Assembly: GCF_014170375.1 (NCBI RefSeq)
Contig: NZ_LZZW01000023.1
Span: 1 to 64,000 of the forward strand
DNA: 64,000 nucleotides
Direction: 5' to 3'
From: Variovorax sp. UMC13
Lineage (GTDB): Bacteria; Pseudomonadota; Gammaproteobacteria; Burkholderiales; Burkholderiaceae_C
In this document: positions 8,253 to 16,888 of the stretch, in pieces
Layout: each line of letters starts with the position of its first letter
Numbering within the stretch: the first letter of the stretch is position 1
Made by a program: the position numbers and the translations under genes
Notes under the pieces: model-generated
What the model saw: only the letters and a program-made list of their open reading frames with translations
Told to the model about the DNA's origin: nothing
Database searches by the model: none

Positions 8253-9230
8253 ATGAAACGCAGAGACTTTATCCGCACGCTGTCCGCGGCCGCCGCGCTG
8301 CCGCTGGCGGGCGCCGCCGCCGGGGCCTTCGCCGACACCTATCCCAGCAAGCCGATCCGCCTGGTCGTCACGCAGGGCACGGGCTCGGGCAGCGACGTGA
8401 TCGGCCGGCTGCTGGCCACCAAGCTGGGCGAGCGCCTGAAGCAGAGCGTCTACGTGGAGAACAAGGCCGGCGGCGGCGGCATCATCGGCCACCAGTTCGT
8501 GCTGGAGCAGCCCGCCGACGGCTACACCCTGCTGCTGAGCACCACCGCCCCGCTGGTCGTGGTGCCGGCGATGAACCGCAACGCCAGATTCCGCCTGAAC
8601 GACTTCACCCCCGTGGCGGCCGCCTTGCGCAGCCCCTACCTGGTGCTGGTGGGCACCGGCCCCGACAGCCCGCGCAGCCTGCAGGAACTGACCCGGCGGC
8701 TGGCGTCGACGCCCTCGAGCTATTCCTCGTCGGGCACCGGCACGCTGACCCACCTGGCGACCGAGATGTACCTGCAGCAGGCCAAGGTCGAGGCGACCCA
8801 TGTGCCCTACAAGGGCAGCGGGCAGTCGCTGGCCGACCTGGCGGGCGGGCAGGTGCTGTTCTCGACCGATTCGCCGATCGCCGCCGGCGCGCTGATGCGC
8901 GGCGGGCGGCTGCGGGCCCTGGCCGTGACCTCGGCCCAGCGCCTGGCGACCTACCCGGACGTGCCGACCATGGCCGAGCTCGGCTATCCCGGCCTCACGC
9001 TCAACACCATGGGCGGCCTGTTCGGGTCGCCGAAGCTGCCCGCGGCCGTCGTCGAGCGCATCGGCACCGAGATGGCGGCGGTGCTGTCCTCGCCCGAGGT
9101 CAAGGCGCAGTTCGCCTCGATGGAGACCGAGCCGCTCGCGATGCCGGTCGAGGCCTTCCGCGCGCAGATGCTCAAGGACGCGCCGGTCTGGGAAGCCGTG
9201 GTCGCGCGTCTGGGCATCACGGCCGATTGA
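8253..9230 (+). CDS. Bug-family tripartite tricarboxylate transporter (TTT) substrate-binding protein
   Basis: 325 residues. A twin-arginine-like signal peptide (MKRRDFIRTLS, then a hydrophobic run to GAFADTYPSKP) directs export. The mature part has the Bug signatures YPSKPIRLVV, ENKAGGGGIIG and ADGYTLLL, and the late DVPTMAELG. Bug proteins bind small carboxylates or amides for uptake or sensing. No TctA/TctB membrane subunits lie nearby, so it is an orphan receptor. It is followed 10 bases later by a CitE-like lyase gene and should supply the substrate of that pathway. Confidence 0.92.
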   Translation: MKRRDFIRTLSAAAALPLAGAAAGAFADTYPSKPIRLVVTQGTGSGSDVIGRLLATKLGERLKQSVYVENKAGGGGIIGHQFVLEQPADGYTLLLSTTAPLVVVPAMNRNARFRLNDFTPVAAALRSPYLVLVGTGPDSPRSLQELTRRLASTPSSYSSSGTGTLTHLATEMYLQQAKVEATHVPYKGSGQSLADLAGGQVLFSTDSPIAAGALMRGGRLRALAVTSAQRLATYPDVPTMAELGYPGLTLNTMGGLFGSPKLPAAVVERIGTEMAAVLSSPEVKAQFASMETEPLAMPVEAFRAQMLKDAPVWEAVVARLGITAD

Positions 9231-9240
9231 GCGGGCGACG

Positions 9241-10089
9241 ATGGACCTGCACCGCATCCGCACCGCGCTCTTCGTGCCGGTGCTCGAACCCCGCTTCTTT
9301 GCCCGCGCGGGCGAACGCGGCGCCGACGCGCTGATCCTCGACCTGGAGGATGCGATCGCGCCGCAGCGCAAGGCCGAGGCGCGGCGCGCCCTGGCCCCGG
9401 CAGTGGCCGCATTGCGCGCCACCGGCCTGCCGCTGTTCGCGCGCGTCAATGCCGAAGCCGAACTGTGCGAAGTCGACCTGGTGGCCTGCGTCGCCGCCGG
9501 CGTCGATGCCGTCATGCTGCCCAAGGTCGAATCGCCCGACACGGTGCAGGCCGCCCGGGCCGCGCTCGAGCGCCATGCGCAGGCCCTGGGCGTGGCCGCG
9601 CCGGGCGCGCTGGTCGCGCTGATCGAGACGCCGCGCGGCGTGCTGCGCGCCGACGCCATCGCCGCCGCCGACCCCGGCCTGCGCGCGCTCGGCTTCGGCG
9701 CCGAGGACTATGCCGCCGCCATGGGGCGTGCGCCCGAGCGCGAACTGCTGCTGCCCGCGGCCGCGCGCGTGGCGATGTGCGCCGCGGCCGAGGGCCTGGC
9801 CTGCTGGGGCCTGGCCGCATCGATCGCCGAACTGGACGACCTCGAGTCCCTGGCGCGGGCCGCGCGGCTGTCGCGCCGGCTGGGTTTCGGCGGCTCGCCC
9901 GCCGTGCATCCGGCCCAGGTGCCGGTGCTGCGCCGCGCCTTTGCCCCCACCGACGACGAGCTCGCCCACGCCCGCGATGTGCTGGCGGCGTACGCAGCGG
10001 CCGAAGCCGACGGCAGCGGCGCCCTGCGGCTGCAGGGCCGCATGATCGACCGGCCGATGGTGGAACGCGCGCGCCGGCTGCTGGCCTGA
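9241..10089 (+). CDS. HpcH/HpaI (CitE-like) CoA-ester lyase
   Basis: 282 residues. The TIM-barrel fold of the CitE/malyl-CoA lyase group is shown by the N-terminal RTALFVPV, the acidic LILDLEDAIAPQRKAEAR that binds Mg2+, the arginine in LFARVNA, VDAVMLPKVE, and ALIETPRGV with the second metal-ligand Glu. The late GFGGSPAVHPAQV matches the family's CoA-binding end. Family members cleave citryl-, malyl- or citramalyl-CoA type hydroxyacyl-CoAs. Coupled with the following class III CoA transferase, it suggests activation then cleavage of a hydroxy-dicarboxylate, for example citramalate or malate. The exact substrate is inferred. Confidence 0.88.
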   Translation: MDLHRIRTALFVPVLEPRFFARAGERGADALILDLEDAIAPQRKAEARRALAPAVAALRATGLPLFARVNAEAELCEVDLVACVAAGVDAVMLPKVESPDTVQAARAALERHAQALGVAAPGALVALIETPRGVLRADAIAAADPGLRALGFGAEDYAAAMGRAPERELLLPAAARVAMCAAAEGLACWGLAASIAELDDLESLARAARLSRRLGFGGSPAVHPAQVPVLRRAFAPTDDELAHARDVLAAYAAAEADGSGALRLQGRMIDRPMVERARRLLA

Positions 10090-10146
10090 GCTGCGCGCGC
10101 CCGCTCCCTGCCGTTCATTCCATCGACTCTCCACGGACCCCATCCC

Positions 10147-11277
10147 ATGGCGCAACAGACACTCGAGGGCATCCAGGTGCTCGACTTCAGCACCTACATC
10201 GCCGGCCCCTACGGCGCCAGCCTGCTGGGCGACATGGGCGCCGACGTGGTCAAGGTCGAGACGCCCGAGGGCGACCCGATGCGCCACTACCCGTCGACCC
10301 TGCCCGGCGAGAGCCGTGCCTTCCTCGGTGTCAACCGGAACAAGCGCGGCATCGTGCTGGACCTGAAGCAGCCCGCCGACCGCGCGGCCTGCCACCGCCT
10401 CGTGGCCGACGCCGACGTGGTGCTGCACAACTTCCGCCCCGGCGTGGCAGAGCGGCTCGGGCTCGACTTCGACACGCTGTGCGCGCTCCAGCCGCGGCTG
10501 GTCTACTGCAGCTTCACCGGCTATGGCCCCGACGGCCCGCAGGCGCAGCGCCCCGGCTTCGACCAGGTGCTGCAATGCCGCACCGGCATCGCCCAGGCGC
10601 AGGGCTATCCCGGCGACGAGCCGCGCGTGGTCTGGGGCTCGGCCGTGGACTTCTACGGCGCGAGCCTGATCGCCACCGGCATCTGCGCGGCGCTGTTCCA
10701 GCGCGAGCGCACCAGGCTGGCGCAGCGCGTCGACACCTCGCTGCTGCAGGCCGCGCTGGCGATGCAGGCGGGCCGCATGGTGTGGGCCGAAGGCGAGTCG
10801 GCCGAGGTGGACCGCGACCTGCGCGGCGGCGCGCTCTCGGGCCTGCATCCCACGCGCGACGGCTACCTCTACCTCCAGGCCCAGACCGAAGCCTTCTGGC
10901 AGGCGCTGTGCGAACTCACGGGCCTCGGGCACCTGGCCTGCGATTCGCGCTATGCCCACATGCGCCTGCGCAAGGCGAACGAGGCGGTGCTGCTGCCGCA
11001 GCTGCGCGCGGCGCTGATGACGCGCAGCGCCAGGGAATGGGAGGCGATCTTCGGCACCCGCGTGCCCTGCACGGTGGTGCGCGGCATCGAGGCGGTGTTC
11101 GACGACGAGCAGGTCGCGCACCAGGGCCTGCTCGTGACCCATGCCCACCCGACGCTGGGCAGCTATCGGGCCGTCGCGGAGCCGATCCGCTTCAACGGGG
11201 AACGCAGTGGGAAGCAGGAACGCAGGGCGCCGATGCTGGGCGAGCACACGGCGGACATCGTGGGACCGGCGCGCTGA
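10147..11277 (+). CDS. Class III (CaiB/BaiF) CoA transferase
   Basis: 376 residues, the usual family length. N-terminal VLDFSTYIAGPYGASLLGDMGADVVKVE is a diagnostic CaiB/BaiF block, followed by NRNKRGIVLDLK and the likely catalytic Asp in GSAVDFYGASL. It would transfer CoA between acyl groups, here probably onto the substrate cleaved by the preceding lyase. The 57-base gap to the lyase and the same strand support one operon with the Bug receptor, under the GntR regulator. Confidence 0.9.
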   Translation: MAQQTLEGIQVLDFSTYIAGPYGASLLGDMGADVVKVETPEGDPMRHYPSTLPGESRAFLGVNRNKRGIVLDLKQPADRAACHRLVADADVVLHNFRPGVAERLGLDFDTLCALQPRLVYCSFTGYGPDGPQAQRPGFDQVLQCRTGIAQAQGYPGDEPRVVWGSAVDFYGASLIATGICAALFQRERTRLAQRVDTSLLQAALAMQAGRMVWAEGESAEVDRDLRGGALSGLHPTRDGYLYLQAQTEAFWQALCELTGLGHLACDSRYAHMRLRKANEAVLLPQLRAALMTRSAREWEAIFGTRVPCTVVRGIEAVFDDEQVAHQGLLVTHAHPTLGSYRAVAEPIRFNGERSGKQERRAPMLGEHTADIVGPAR

Positions 11278-11313
11278 GCCTGCGGGCCGGGCGCGCCAGG
11301 ATCCGGCGCGTCT

Positions 11314-12183
11314 TCAGCTCCCCGTTTCCTTCCAGTGCTTGGCCCACAGCGCCTCGCCACGCTCCAGCGCCGCGCCCAGTTCCTTCCTGCGCCGCTGCGC
11401 CACGGCCATGACCAGCGCGTTGGCCACCGAGAGCGCGGCGGTGTAGGAGTCGAAGGGCGAGGCGCTCGAGGTGCGCACCAGCAGCATGTGGTCGGCCGAG
11501 GCCGCGGGCGGGGCGGTGGGCATGTCGGTGATCACCACCACCTTGGCGCCCTGGGCGCGGAAGTACCTGGCCGCGCGCGTGATCGCCAGCGAATGGCGGC
11601 GGAAGGTCGGGGCCAGCAGCACGTCGTGCTCGCCGATCCACAGCATCTCGTCCTCGATGAACAGCGGGCCGGTCGAGCTCATCAGCCGCACGTCGGGCAG
11701 GCACAGGTTCAGGTGCAGGGCCAGGTGGCCGGCGATCGGGGCGCCGTGGCGCTGCCCCAGCACATGGACGCGCGCCTTGCGCTGCGTGAGCAGGCGCACC
11801 GTGGCCTCGAAGGCGGCCACGTCGAGCGCGGCGAAGGTGGCGGCCAGGTTGTGCTGGTCGTGCAGCAGCACGTTGTCCAGGCAGGAGCGGATGGAGGTGT
11901 CGTCGCCGATTACGGCGCTGGCGCGGGTGCCGGGCGTGGCGAGCAGGGCCGTGACCTCCGAGCGCGCTTCCATCTGCGCTTCGGCATAGCTCGCATAGCC
12001 CAGCTTGGCGAGCAGCCGCACCACGGTGGAGGCGCTGGTGTTGACCTGCCGGGCCAGCTGGCTGGCCGATTCGAGCAGGCCCTGCGGGTGGCGGGCCTGC
12101 AGTTCGGCGATCAGCCGCTGCTCGCTCTTGGTGAGCTTCCTGTCGTAGCCGGCGATGCGTTGGTTGAGGTTCTGGGTGGCCAT
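11314..12183 (-). CDS. RpiR-family regulator (HTH plus SIS domain)
   Basis: 289 residues. The N-terminal HTH_6 domain (about 1-80) includes LARQVNTSASTVVRLLAKLGY, the typical RpiR recognition helix. The C-terminal SIS domain (about 130-270) has VHVLGQRHGAPIAGHLALHL and a VVVITDMPTAPPA segment. SIS domains usually bind sugar phosphates, but RpiR proteins in Burkholderiales can sit beside carboxylate or amide uptake genes, as here. It is divergent from the Bug-amidohydrolase pair, with two TGAA...TTCA type inverted repeats in between. Confidence 0.88.
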   Translation of the reverse strand: MATQNLNQRIAGYDRKLTKSEQRLIAELQARHPQGLLESASQLARQVNTSASTVVRLLAKLGYASYAEAQMEARSEVTALLATPGTRASAVIGDDTSIRSCLDNVLLHDQHNLAATFAALDVAAFEATVRLLTQRKARVHVLGQRHGAPIAGHLALHLNLCLPDVRLMSSTGPLFIEDEMLWIGEHDVLLAPTFRRHSLAITRAARYFRAQGAKVVVITDMPTAPPAASADHMLLVRTSSASPFDSYTAALSVANALVMAVAQRRRKELGAALERGEALWAKHWKETGS

Positions 12184-12218
12184 GGGGGATTGTGAGCAAA
12201 CTGCCTGCCCCCCTATTC

Positions 12219-12265
12219 TGAAGACTTCATTGCAGTTTTAAAAATAAAATGAAAGAATCTCTTCA
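12219..12265. promoter_or_regulatory. Paired inverted repeats, candidate RpiR operator
   Basis: A perfect TGAAG-A-CTTCA palindrome lies at 12219-12229. A second, imperfect repeat (tgaaaga at 12250 with ctcttca ending at 12265) lies about 31 bases further on. Both are in the AT-rich divergent gap between the RpiR and Bug genes. RpiR proteins often bind TGAA/TTCA-type repeats. Functional assignment is inferred. Confidence 0.4.
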
Positions 12266-12309
12266 AATATTCTTGCTGTTCTCCTCCCACCCTTTCTGGA
12301 AATCACGCC

Positions 12310-13305
12310 ATGCGCTCCTTCTCCGACGCTTTCACGCTGCGCCGCCGCAGCCTCCTGGGCATGGGCCTGGCCGCCGCGCTGCCCCTGGGGGCGCATGCAC
12401 AGTCCTTCCCGTCCCGGCCGGTCACGCTGGTGGTGCCGTTTCCCGCGGGCGGCTCGGTCGACCTGATCGCGCGGCTCTACGCCGAGCCGCTGGCCAAGGC
12501 GCTGGGCACCTCGGTGGTGGTGGACAACCGCGCGGGCGCGGGGGGCTCCATCGCCAGCGCCCAGGTCGCGCGCGCCAGGGCCGACGGCTACACGCTGGTG
12601 GTGTCCTCGCAGAGCTCGCACCTGGCCAACCCGCTGACGCAGGCCAACACCGGCTACGACCCGATCAAGGACTTCGCCTCGATCGCGCAGCTGGCCCGCA
12701 CGCCCAACGTGCTGGTGGTCAACCCGGCCGTGCCGGGCAAGACCTTCAAGGAATTCCTCGCGCATCTGAAGGCCCACCCCGGCCAGCTCAATTTCTGCAG
12801 CGCCGGGCCGGGCAGCATGGGGCAGCTCAACGTGGAGCTGCTCAGGAACGCGGCGCAGTTCGACGCGGTGCATGTGCCCTACCGCGGCGGCGGCCCGCTG
12901 GTCGCGGCGCTGATGGCCAACGAGGTGCAGTTCGGCCTCGACAACCTCGCGCCCTTCCTGCCGCAGATCCAGGCAGGCAAGCTGCGCGCGCTCGCGGTGG
13001 CCGCGCCCACGCGGCTGTCGGTGCTGCCCGAGGTGCCCACCTTCGAGGAACTGGGCTACCCCGTGGTCAACGCCACCTCGTGGATCGGGCTGGCGGCGCC
13101 GGCCAGGACGCCGCCCGAGGTGCTGGCCGCGCTCTACAAGGCCGTGCGCACCGTGGCGGAGCAGCCGAGCATGCTGGACGCGCTGCAATCGCGCGGCGCA
13201 TTGGCGCCCGAGGCGCTGTCGTCGGCGCAGTTCACCGCCATGATGTCGGAGCGCCTCGCGGTGTACGGCGAACTGGTCAAGCGTGCCGGCATCAAGGGGG
13301 AGTGA
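12310..13305 (+). CDS. Bug-family TTT substrate-binding protein
   Basis: 331 residues. An Arg-rich signal region (TLRRRSLLGMGLAAALPLGAHAQ) precedes the mature FPSRPVTLVVPFPAGG. VDNRAGAGGSIA, ADGYTLVVSS and VPTFEELGYP are the standard Bug motifs. No TctAB genes are near. The next gene starts 4 bases after its stop, so receptor and amidohydrolase are one unit divergent from rpiR, implying that the ligand is taken up and then hydrolysed. Confidence 0.92.
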   Translation: MRSFSDAFTLRRRSLLGMGLAAALPLGAHAQSFPSRPVTLVVPFPAGGSVDLIARLYAEPLAKALGTSVVVDNRAGAGGSIASAQVARARADGYTLVVSSQSSHLANPLTQANTGYDPIKDFASIAQLARTPNVLVVNPAVPGKTFKEFLAHLKAHPGQLNFCSAGPGSMGQLNVELLRNAAQFDAVHVPYRGGGPLVAALMANEVQFGLDNLAPFLPQIQAGKLRALAVAAPTRLSVLPEVPTFEELGYPVVNATSWIGLAAPARTPPEVLAALYKAVRTVAEQPSMLDALQSRGALAPEALSSAQFTAMMSERLAVYGELVKRAGIKGE

Positions 13306-13309
13306 GGCC

Positions 13310-14257
13310 ATGACGACCTTCGTTCCCGACAGCTCGCCGCTGGAGGTGCTGCCGCGCGACCTGTCGGCCTACCGGCAGGGCAACACCGGCATCGACTATG
13401 TGCACCGCTTCGCATCGGGCCGGGCCGGCCCGCACGTGCTGGTCAACGCGCTGACCCACGGCAACGAGATCTGCGGCATGGTGGCCGCCACCCACCTGCT
13501 GGACACCGGCGTGCGCCCCCGGGTCGGCACCCTCACGGTGAGCTTCGCGAACGTGGAGGCCTACGAGGCCTTCGACCTCGAGCGGCCCTACGAGAACCGC
13601 CAGCTGGTGCACAACCTCAACCGCATCTGGTCGCCCGAGATGCTCGACGGCGCCGAGCAGAGCCCCGAGCTGCGCCGCGCGCGCGAACTGCGCCCGGTGC
13701 TGGCCGCTGCCGACAGCATTCTCGACATCCACTCCACGCGCGCGCCGGTGCAGCCCTTCTGGGTCTACCCGGAGTTCGCGCGCAATGCCGCGCTCACGCT
13801 GGCCGTGGGCAATCCGCTGGTGCACCTGGTCATGCCGCCGGGCGCTGCGCCGGGCACGGGCGTGATGTCCTATGCGCGCCATGGCGATCCGGCGGGCGAC
13901 AGCCTCGGTGCCGTGGTGGTGGAGTGCGGCCAGCATTTCAGCCAGTCGGCGGCCGATCTCGCGACGGACGTGACGCTGCGCTTCCTCGCGCACCACGGAC
14001 TCATCGACGCGTTGCCCGCGGCTTCGGCCGGCGCGCCCGCGCGGCGCTTCCGCCTGCTCGCGGTGCACATGGTGAAGACCCCAGGCTTCGCCTTCGTGCG
14101 GCCGGTGATCGGCTTCGAGACCTTCGCCAAGGGCGAACTGATCGCGGTGGATGCGGGCCAGGAGATCCGCTCGCCCTGCGACGACTGCACGATCTTCATG
14201 CCCACGCGCGACCCGGTGGTGGGGCGCGAGGGCGTCTACCTCACGGTGCAGATCTAG
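13310..14257 (+). CDS. Succinylglutamate desuccinylase/aspartoacylase-family amidohydrolase
   Basis: 315 residues. Zn ligands are visible as His50 and Glu53 in THGNEICG and His141 in DIHSTR, the H-x-x-E ... H pattern of the M14-like AstE/AspA family. The start at 13310 follows a purine-rich site and keeps the family's N-terminus; a longer in-frame start at 13283 would overlap the Bug gene. Such enzymes remove acyl groups from N-acyl amino acids. With the upstream Bug receptor this suggests use of an N-acyl or amide compound. Its stop overlaps the stop of the convergent DUF3325 gene at a CTAG. Confidence 0.85.
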   Translation: MTTFVPDSSPLEVLPRDLSAYRQGNTGIDYVHRFASGRAGPHVLVNALTHGNEICGMVAATHLLDTGVRPRVGTLTVSFANVEAYEAFDLERPYENRQLVHNLNRIWSPEMLDGAEQSPELRRARELRPVLAAADSILDIHSTRAPVQPFWVYPEFARNAALTLAVGNPLVHLVMPPGAAPGTGVMSYARHGDPAGDSLGAVVVECGQHFSQSAADLATDVTLRFLAHHGLIDALPAASAGAPARRFRLLAVHMVKTPGFAFVRPVIGFETFAKGELIAVDAGQEIRSPCDDCTIFMPTRDPVVGREGVYLTVQI

Positions 14258-14571
14258 GACGTCAGGCGGCCGGCCAGCAGGCCCAGCCAGCGCGCCCGCC
14301 AGCTCAGCGTGAAGGCGATGGCCAGCGCGGAGCCGGCCAAGGTCATGAACCAGACCAGGAAGGCCATCGACGCGTGGTCGACGCGCAGGCACAGCGCCAG
14401 CGACACGGCCAGGCCCGCCACGCCGAGCACGCGCAGCCGCTTCACCGCACCGGGCGATGCCGGCCGCGGCCCGAAGACCTGTTCCCAGTGAACGTCCATC
14501 GCCAGGGCCAGCCAGCCCAGGCCCGCGAGGTTGGCGGCCACGGCCAGCAAGAGCAGGACGGCATCAGGCAC
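14254..14571 (-). CDS. DUF3325 membrane protein of iron-uptake operon
   Basis: About 105 residues, three or so hydrophobic segments (AVLLLLAVAANLAGLGWLAL; VLGVAGLAVSLALCL; FLVWFMTLAGSALAIAFTL). The reading frame has no ATG, so the GTG at 14571, overlapping the PepSY stop, is the likely start. DUF3649, PepSY and DUF3325 proteins commonly occur together next to TonB-dependent siderophore receptors. Here no receptor is in the window. Biochemical function unknown. Confidence 0.75.
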   Translation of the reverse strand: MPDAVLLLLAVAANLAGLGWLALAMDVHWEQVFGPRPASPGAVKRLRVLGVAGLAVSLALCLRVDHASMAFLVWFMTLAGSALAIAFTLSWRARWLGLLAGRLTS

Positions 14572-16246
14572 GGGCACGCTCCCCCGCCAGCGCGGTGCTC
14601 GCGGCCACCGGCGCGCCGGTGCGCCGGCCGAGCTTGCGTGCCACGCCGATCGCGATGGCGGCGCTGGCCAGCATGAACAGGTCGACCCCGGCCACGGGCC
14701 AGTAGCGTTCGCCGAGCGTGCGCAGCAGGTGGTCGCCGGTGGTGATCCAGTTGAGCAGCACGGCCGTGACGGCCAAGGCCGCGATGGCCCAGCACTGCTC
14801 GGCCCAGGCCGGTGCCATGCGCGCCTCGGCCACGGGCGCGGTGCGCCACAGGCCGTGCAGGCCGGCCAGAACCCAGGCGCCCCAGAAGATGTACTTCTCG
14901 GCATCGCCCTTGCCGGGCCAGCCCGCGGGCATCACGTCGGGCAGCAGGCGGTTGCCGATCAGCATGGCGAGCGCGGCGACCAGCATGCCGGTGACCGTGG
15001 TCACGGCGAAGCCGTCGACCCAGCGCGCGCCCCCCTTGCCCTGCCTGGCATGCTGGCGCTTGCGCTTCTCGACGAAGAAGATGAAGCCGGTCGCGATGCA
15101 GGCGCAGCCCGCGAGGCCGCCCAGCACATAGAGCCAGCGCAGCAGCCAGTGGCGGAAGTGCTGCAGGTGCAGGCCGGTCAGGAAGGTGTTGATGCTGGCC
15201 ACGGGCGTGAGCGGCGGGTCTTCGCGCAGCAGCTCGCCGGTCGCGGCCTTGAAGTGCATGCCCTCGCCGGTGAGCGCGATGCGGTCGGTGCCGGCGCGGT
15301 ACACGCTCACGTAGCTGTTGGCATCGCCCACGTGCTGCACGCTCAGGAAGCCCACCTCGCCCGCCATGTCCTTGGCGGCCCATCGGCGCTGGGCCTCGGC
15401 CACCATCGCATCGACCGAGGCCAGCGGCCCGGCCACGCCCGCGCGGTCGTGCGGCAGGCCGGTCTCCAGCGCCTCGTGCTTTTCGTGCAGCTCGTGCAGT
15501 GGCTCGAGTTGCGTGTGGGTCACGGGGAAGTAGATGCCGCCGAAGATCACCAGGCCCGAGAAGGCGAAGATGAAATGGAAGGGCAGGGCCACCACGCCCG
15601 TGAGGTTGTGCAGGTCGAGCGCGCTGCGCTGCGTGTGCTTCTTCGGCCTGAAGGTGAAGAGCTCGCGGAAGATCTTGCGGTGCATCACCACGCCGCTGAC
15701 CAGCGCCACCAGCATGATCAGCGCCGCGAAGCCGACGATCCAGTAGCCCAGGTTCTTCCACTCGAGGTGCAGGCTGTAGTGCAGCGGGTAGAAGAACTGG
15801 CTGCCGATCTTGAGGTGGTCATCGGGCAGCGACTTGCCGCTGCGCGGGTCGATGGTGCGGTTGCCGAACACGCCGTCTTCCGGGTCCTTGGCGTTGGGCA
15901 GCTCGTAGCTGGAGAACAGGCCCAGCACCGGGTCGCGGTGGGTGGTGTAGGCGCCCCAGCTCTTGACCACCGGGAAGCTCTCGGCCATCGGGCCGTTCAC
16001 GCGGCTGCGGGCCTGCGCGATGCTCTCGGGGCTGGCCTTCATGTCCTGGAACACCCGCAGCAGCACCTTGTCGAAGGAGGGCATGGGCTGCGGCGCGAAG
16101 CGCGATTCGGGAATCGCCCAGCGGTCGATCTCGCGGTCGAACACCGACAGCGAGCCGAAGAAGAACACGACCATCAGCACGAAGCCCAGCACCAGGCCGA
16201 ACCAGGTGTGCAGCCAGGCCATGGTGAGGCGGAAATTCTGGAACAT
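14564..16246 (-). CDS. PepSY-domain inner-membrane protein (iron-uptake associated)
   Basis: About 560 residues from the ATG at 16246; the longer frame adds 29 unlikely residues. A membrane helix near the N-terminus (LHTWFGLVLGFVLMVVFFFGSL) is followed by a periplasmic PepSY region. Further helices come at about 190-215, 255-275 and in the C-terminal half (for example LYVLGGLAGCACIATGFIFFV). Family knowledge: PepSY-TM proteins of this layout, such as PiuB-type proteins, are associated with siderophore and heme iron uptake and may act in ferric reduction. It is the middle gene of DUF3649-PepSY-DUF3325. Confidence 0.88.
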   Translation of the reverse strand: MFQNFRLTMAWLHTWFGLVLGFVLMVVFFFGSLSVFDREIDRWAIPESRFAPQPMPSFDKVLLRVFQDMKASPESIAQARSRVNGPMAESFPVVKSWGAYTTHRDPVLGLFSSYELPNAKDPEDGVFGNRTIDPRSGKSLPDDHLKIGSQFFYPLHYSLHLEWKNLGYWIVGFAALIMLVALVSGVVMHRKIFRELFTFRPKKHTQRSALDLHNLTGVVALPFHFIFAFSGLVIFGGIYFPVTHTQLEPLHELHEKHEALETGLPHDRAGVAGPLASVDAMVAEAQRRWAAKDMAGEVGFLSVQHVGDANSYVSVYRAGTDRIALTGEGMHFKAATGELLREDPPLTPVASINTFLTGLHLQHFRHWLLRWLYVLGGLAGCACIATGFIFFVEKRKRQHARQGKGGARWVDGFAVTTVTGMLVAALAMLIGNRLLPDVMPAGWPGKGDAEKYIFWGAWVLAGLHGLWRTAPVAEARMAPAWAEQCWAIAALAVTAVLLNWITTGDHLLRTLGERYWPVAGVDLFMLASAAIAIGVARKLGRRTGAPVAASTALAGERARA

Positions 16247-16260
16247 GGTGGGGCCTTTCC

Positions 16261-16557
16261 TCAGACCAGCGCGCGTTGCACGAGCCAGGCCGCGCCGCTC
16301 ATGAGGGCACCGCCGCCGGCCAGCACCAACCACACGCGGGCCAGGCTGCGCGCGCTGAAGGCCCAGAGGAAGACCCCCAGGAAGACGATGAAGCCGAGGA
16401 TGTAGCCCAGCGCTTCGGCGTCATGGAATTCCATCTTCGCGGCGAACAGCAGGCCGATCAGCAGGGCGATGAAGCCCCAGGTGAAGGCGTAGCCGCCCAG
16501 CATGCCCGCGGCGATGCGCGAGGCGAGGTGGACGCGGGACAGGGTCGAAGCGGTCAT
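16261..16557 (-). CDS. DUF3649 small membrane protein
   Basis: 98 residues, with three hydrophobic stretches (MLGGYAFTWGFIALLIGLLFA; LGYILGFIVFLGVFLWAF; VWLVLAGGGALMSGAAWLV). It is the first gene of the three-gene membrane operon and ends 14 bases before the PepSY start. DUF3649 proteins are described as iron-uptake proteins by association only. A promoter should lie in 16558-16888; I could not find a convincing Fur box there. Confidence 0.8.
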   Translation of the reverse strand: MTASTLSRVHLASRIAAGMLGGYAFTWGFIALLIGLLFAAKMEFHDAEALGYILGFIVFLGVFLWAFSARSLARVWLVLAGGGALMSGAAWLVQRALV

Positions 16558-16888
16558 GGTCGTTGTTCAGGAACGGGCGCGGCAAGCGCGGGCGGTCGCT
16601 GCGACAGGCTGGCTTGGGAAGCGTGGCTGACCTGTGATCTGCGGAAGCGGCGTGATTATCCCCGACCCTCCGCATGCGGCACGCGGTATGCATGCGCTTC
16701 GTAGGGGCAGCGTGCGCGCGGGTCCCGCTTCATCGTCGTGAAAGTCCTACACGCCGCATCGGCATGCGCGCATGCGGTCGACAGCCTGGCGGCCCGAGGA
16801 TCGTCATCTCCCCAGGGAATACCTCCACCATGCACAGGGATGCGAATGCCGCAGACCCTGACGACCTCCAGAGAAAGCTCACGCCGTC
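16558..16888. other. 331-base divergent intergenic region, no gene seen
   Basis: This gap between the DUF3649 gene (leftward) and the outer-membrane protein gene (rightward) is the longest non-coding stretch in the window. It must hold both promoters. I see only short imperfect inverted repeats (around gcatgc at about 16672-16695) and no good Fur, terminator or RNA signature. Short frames inside it lack coding character. Confidence 0.6.

Noticed and set aside
4581..9230. A 1549-codon plus-strand open frame
   Set aside because: It runs antiparallel to mutS and GntR and only its last 325 codons (the Bug receptor from 8253) look like protein. High GC makes such shadow frames common.
16558..16700. 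Fur box upstream of the DUF3649 operon
   Set aside because: Only a partial ataatca-like match (near 16655) on the minus strand; below what I would call a site.
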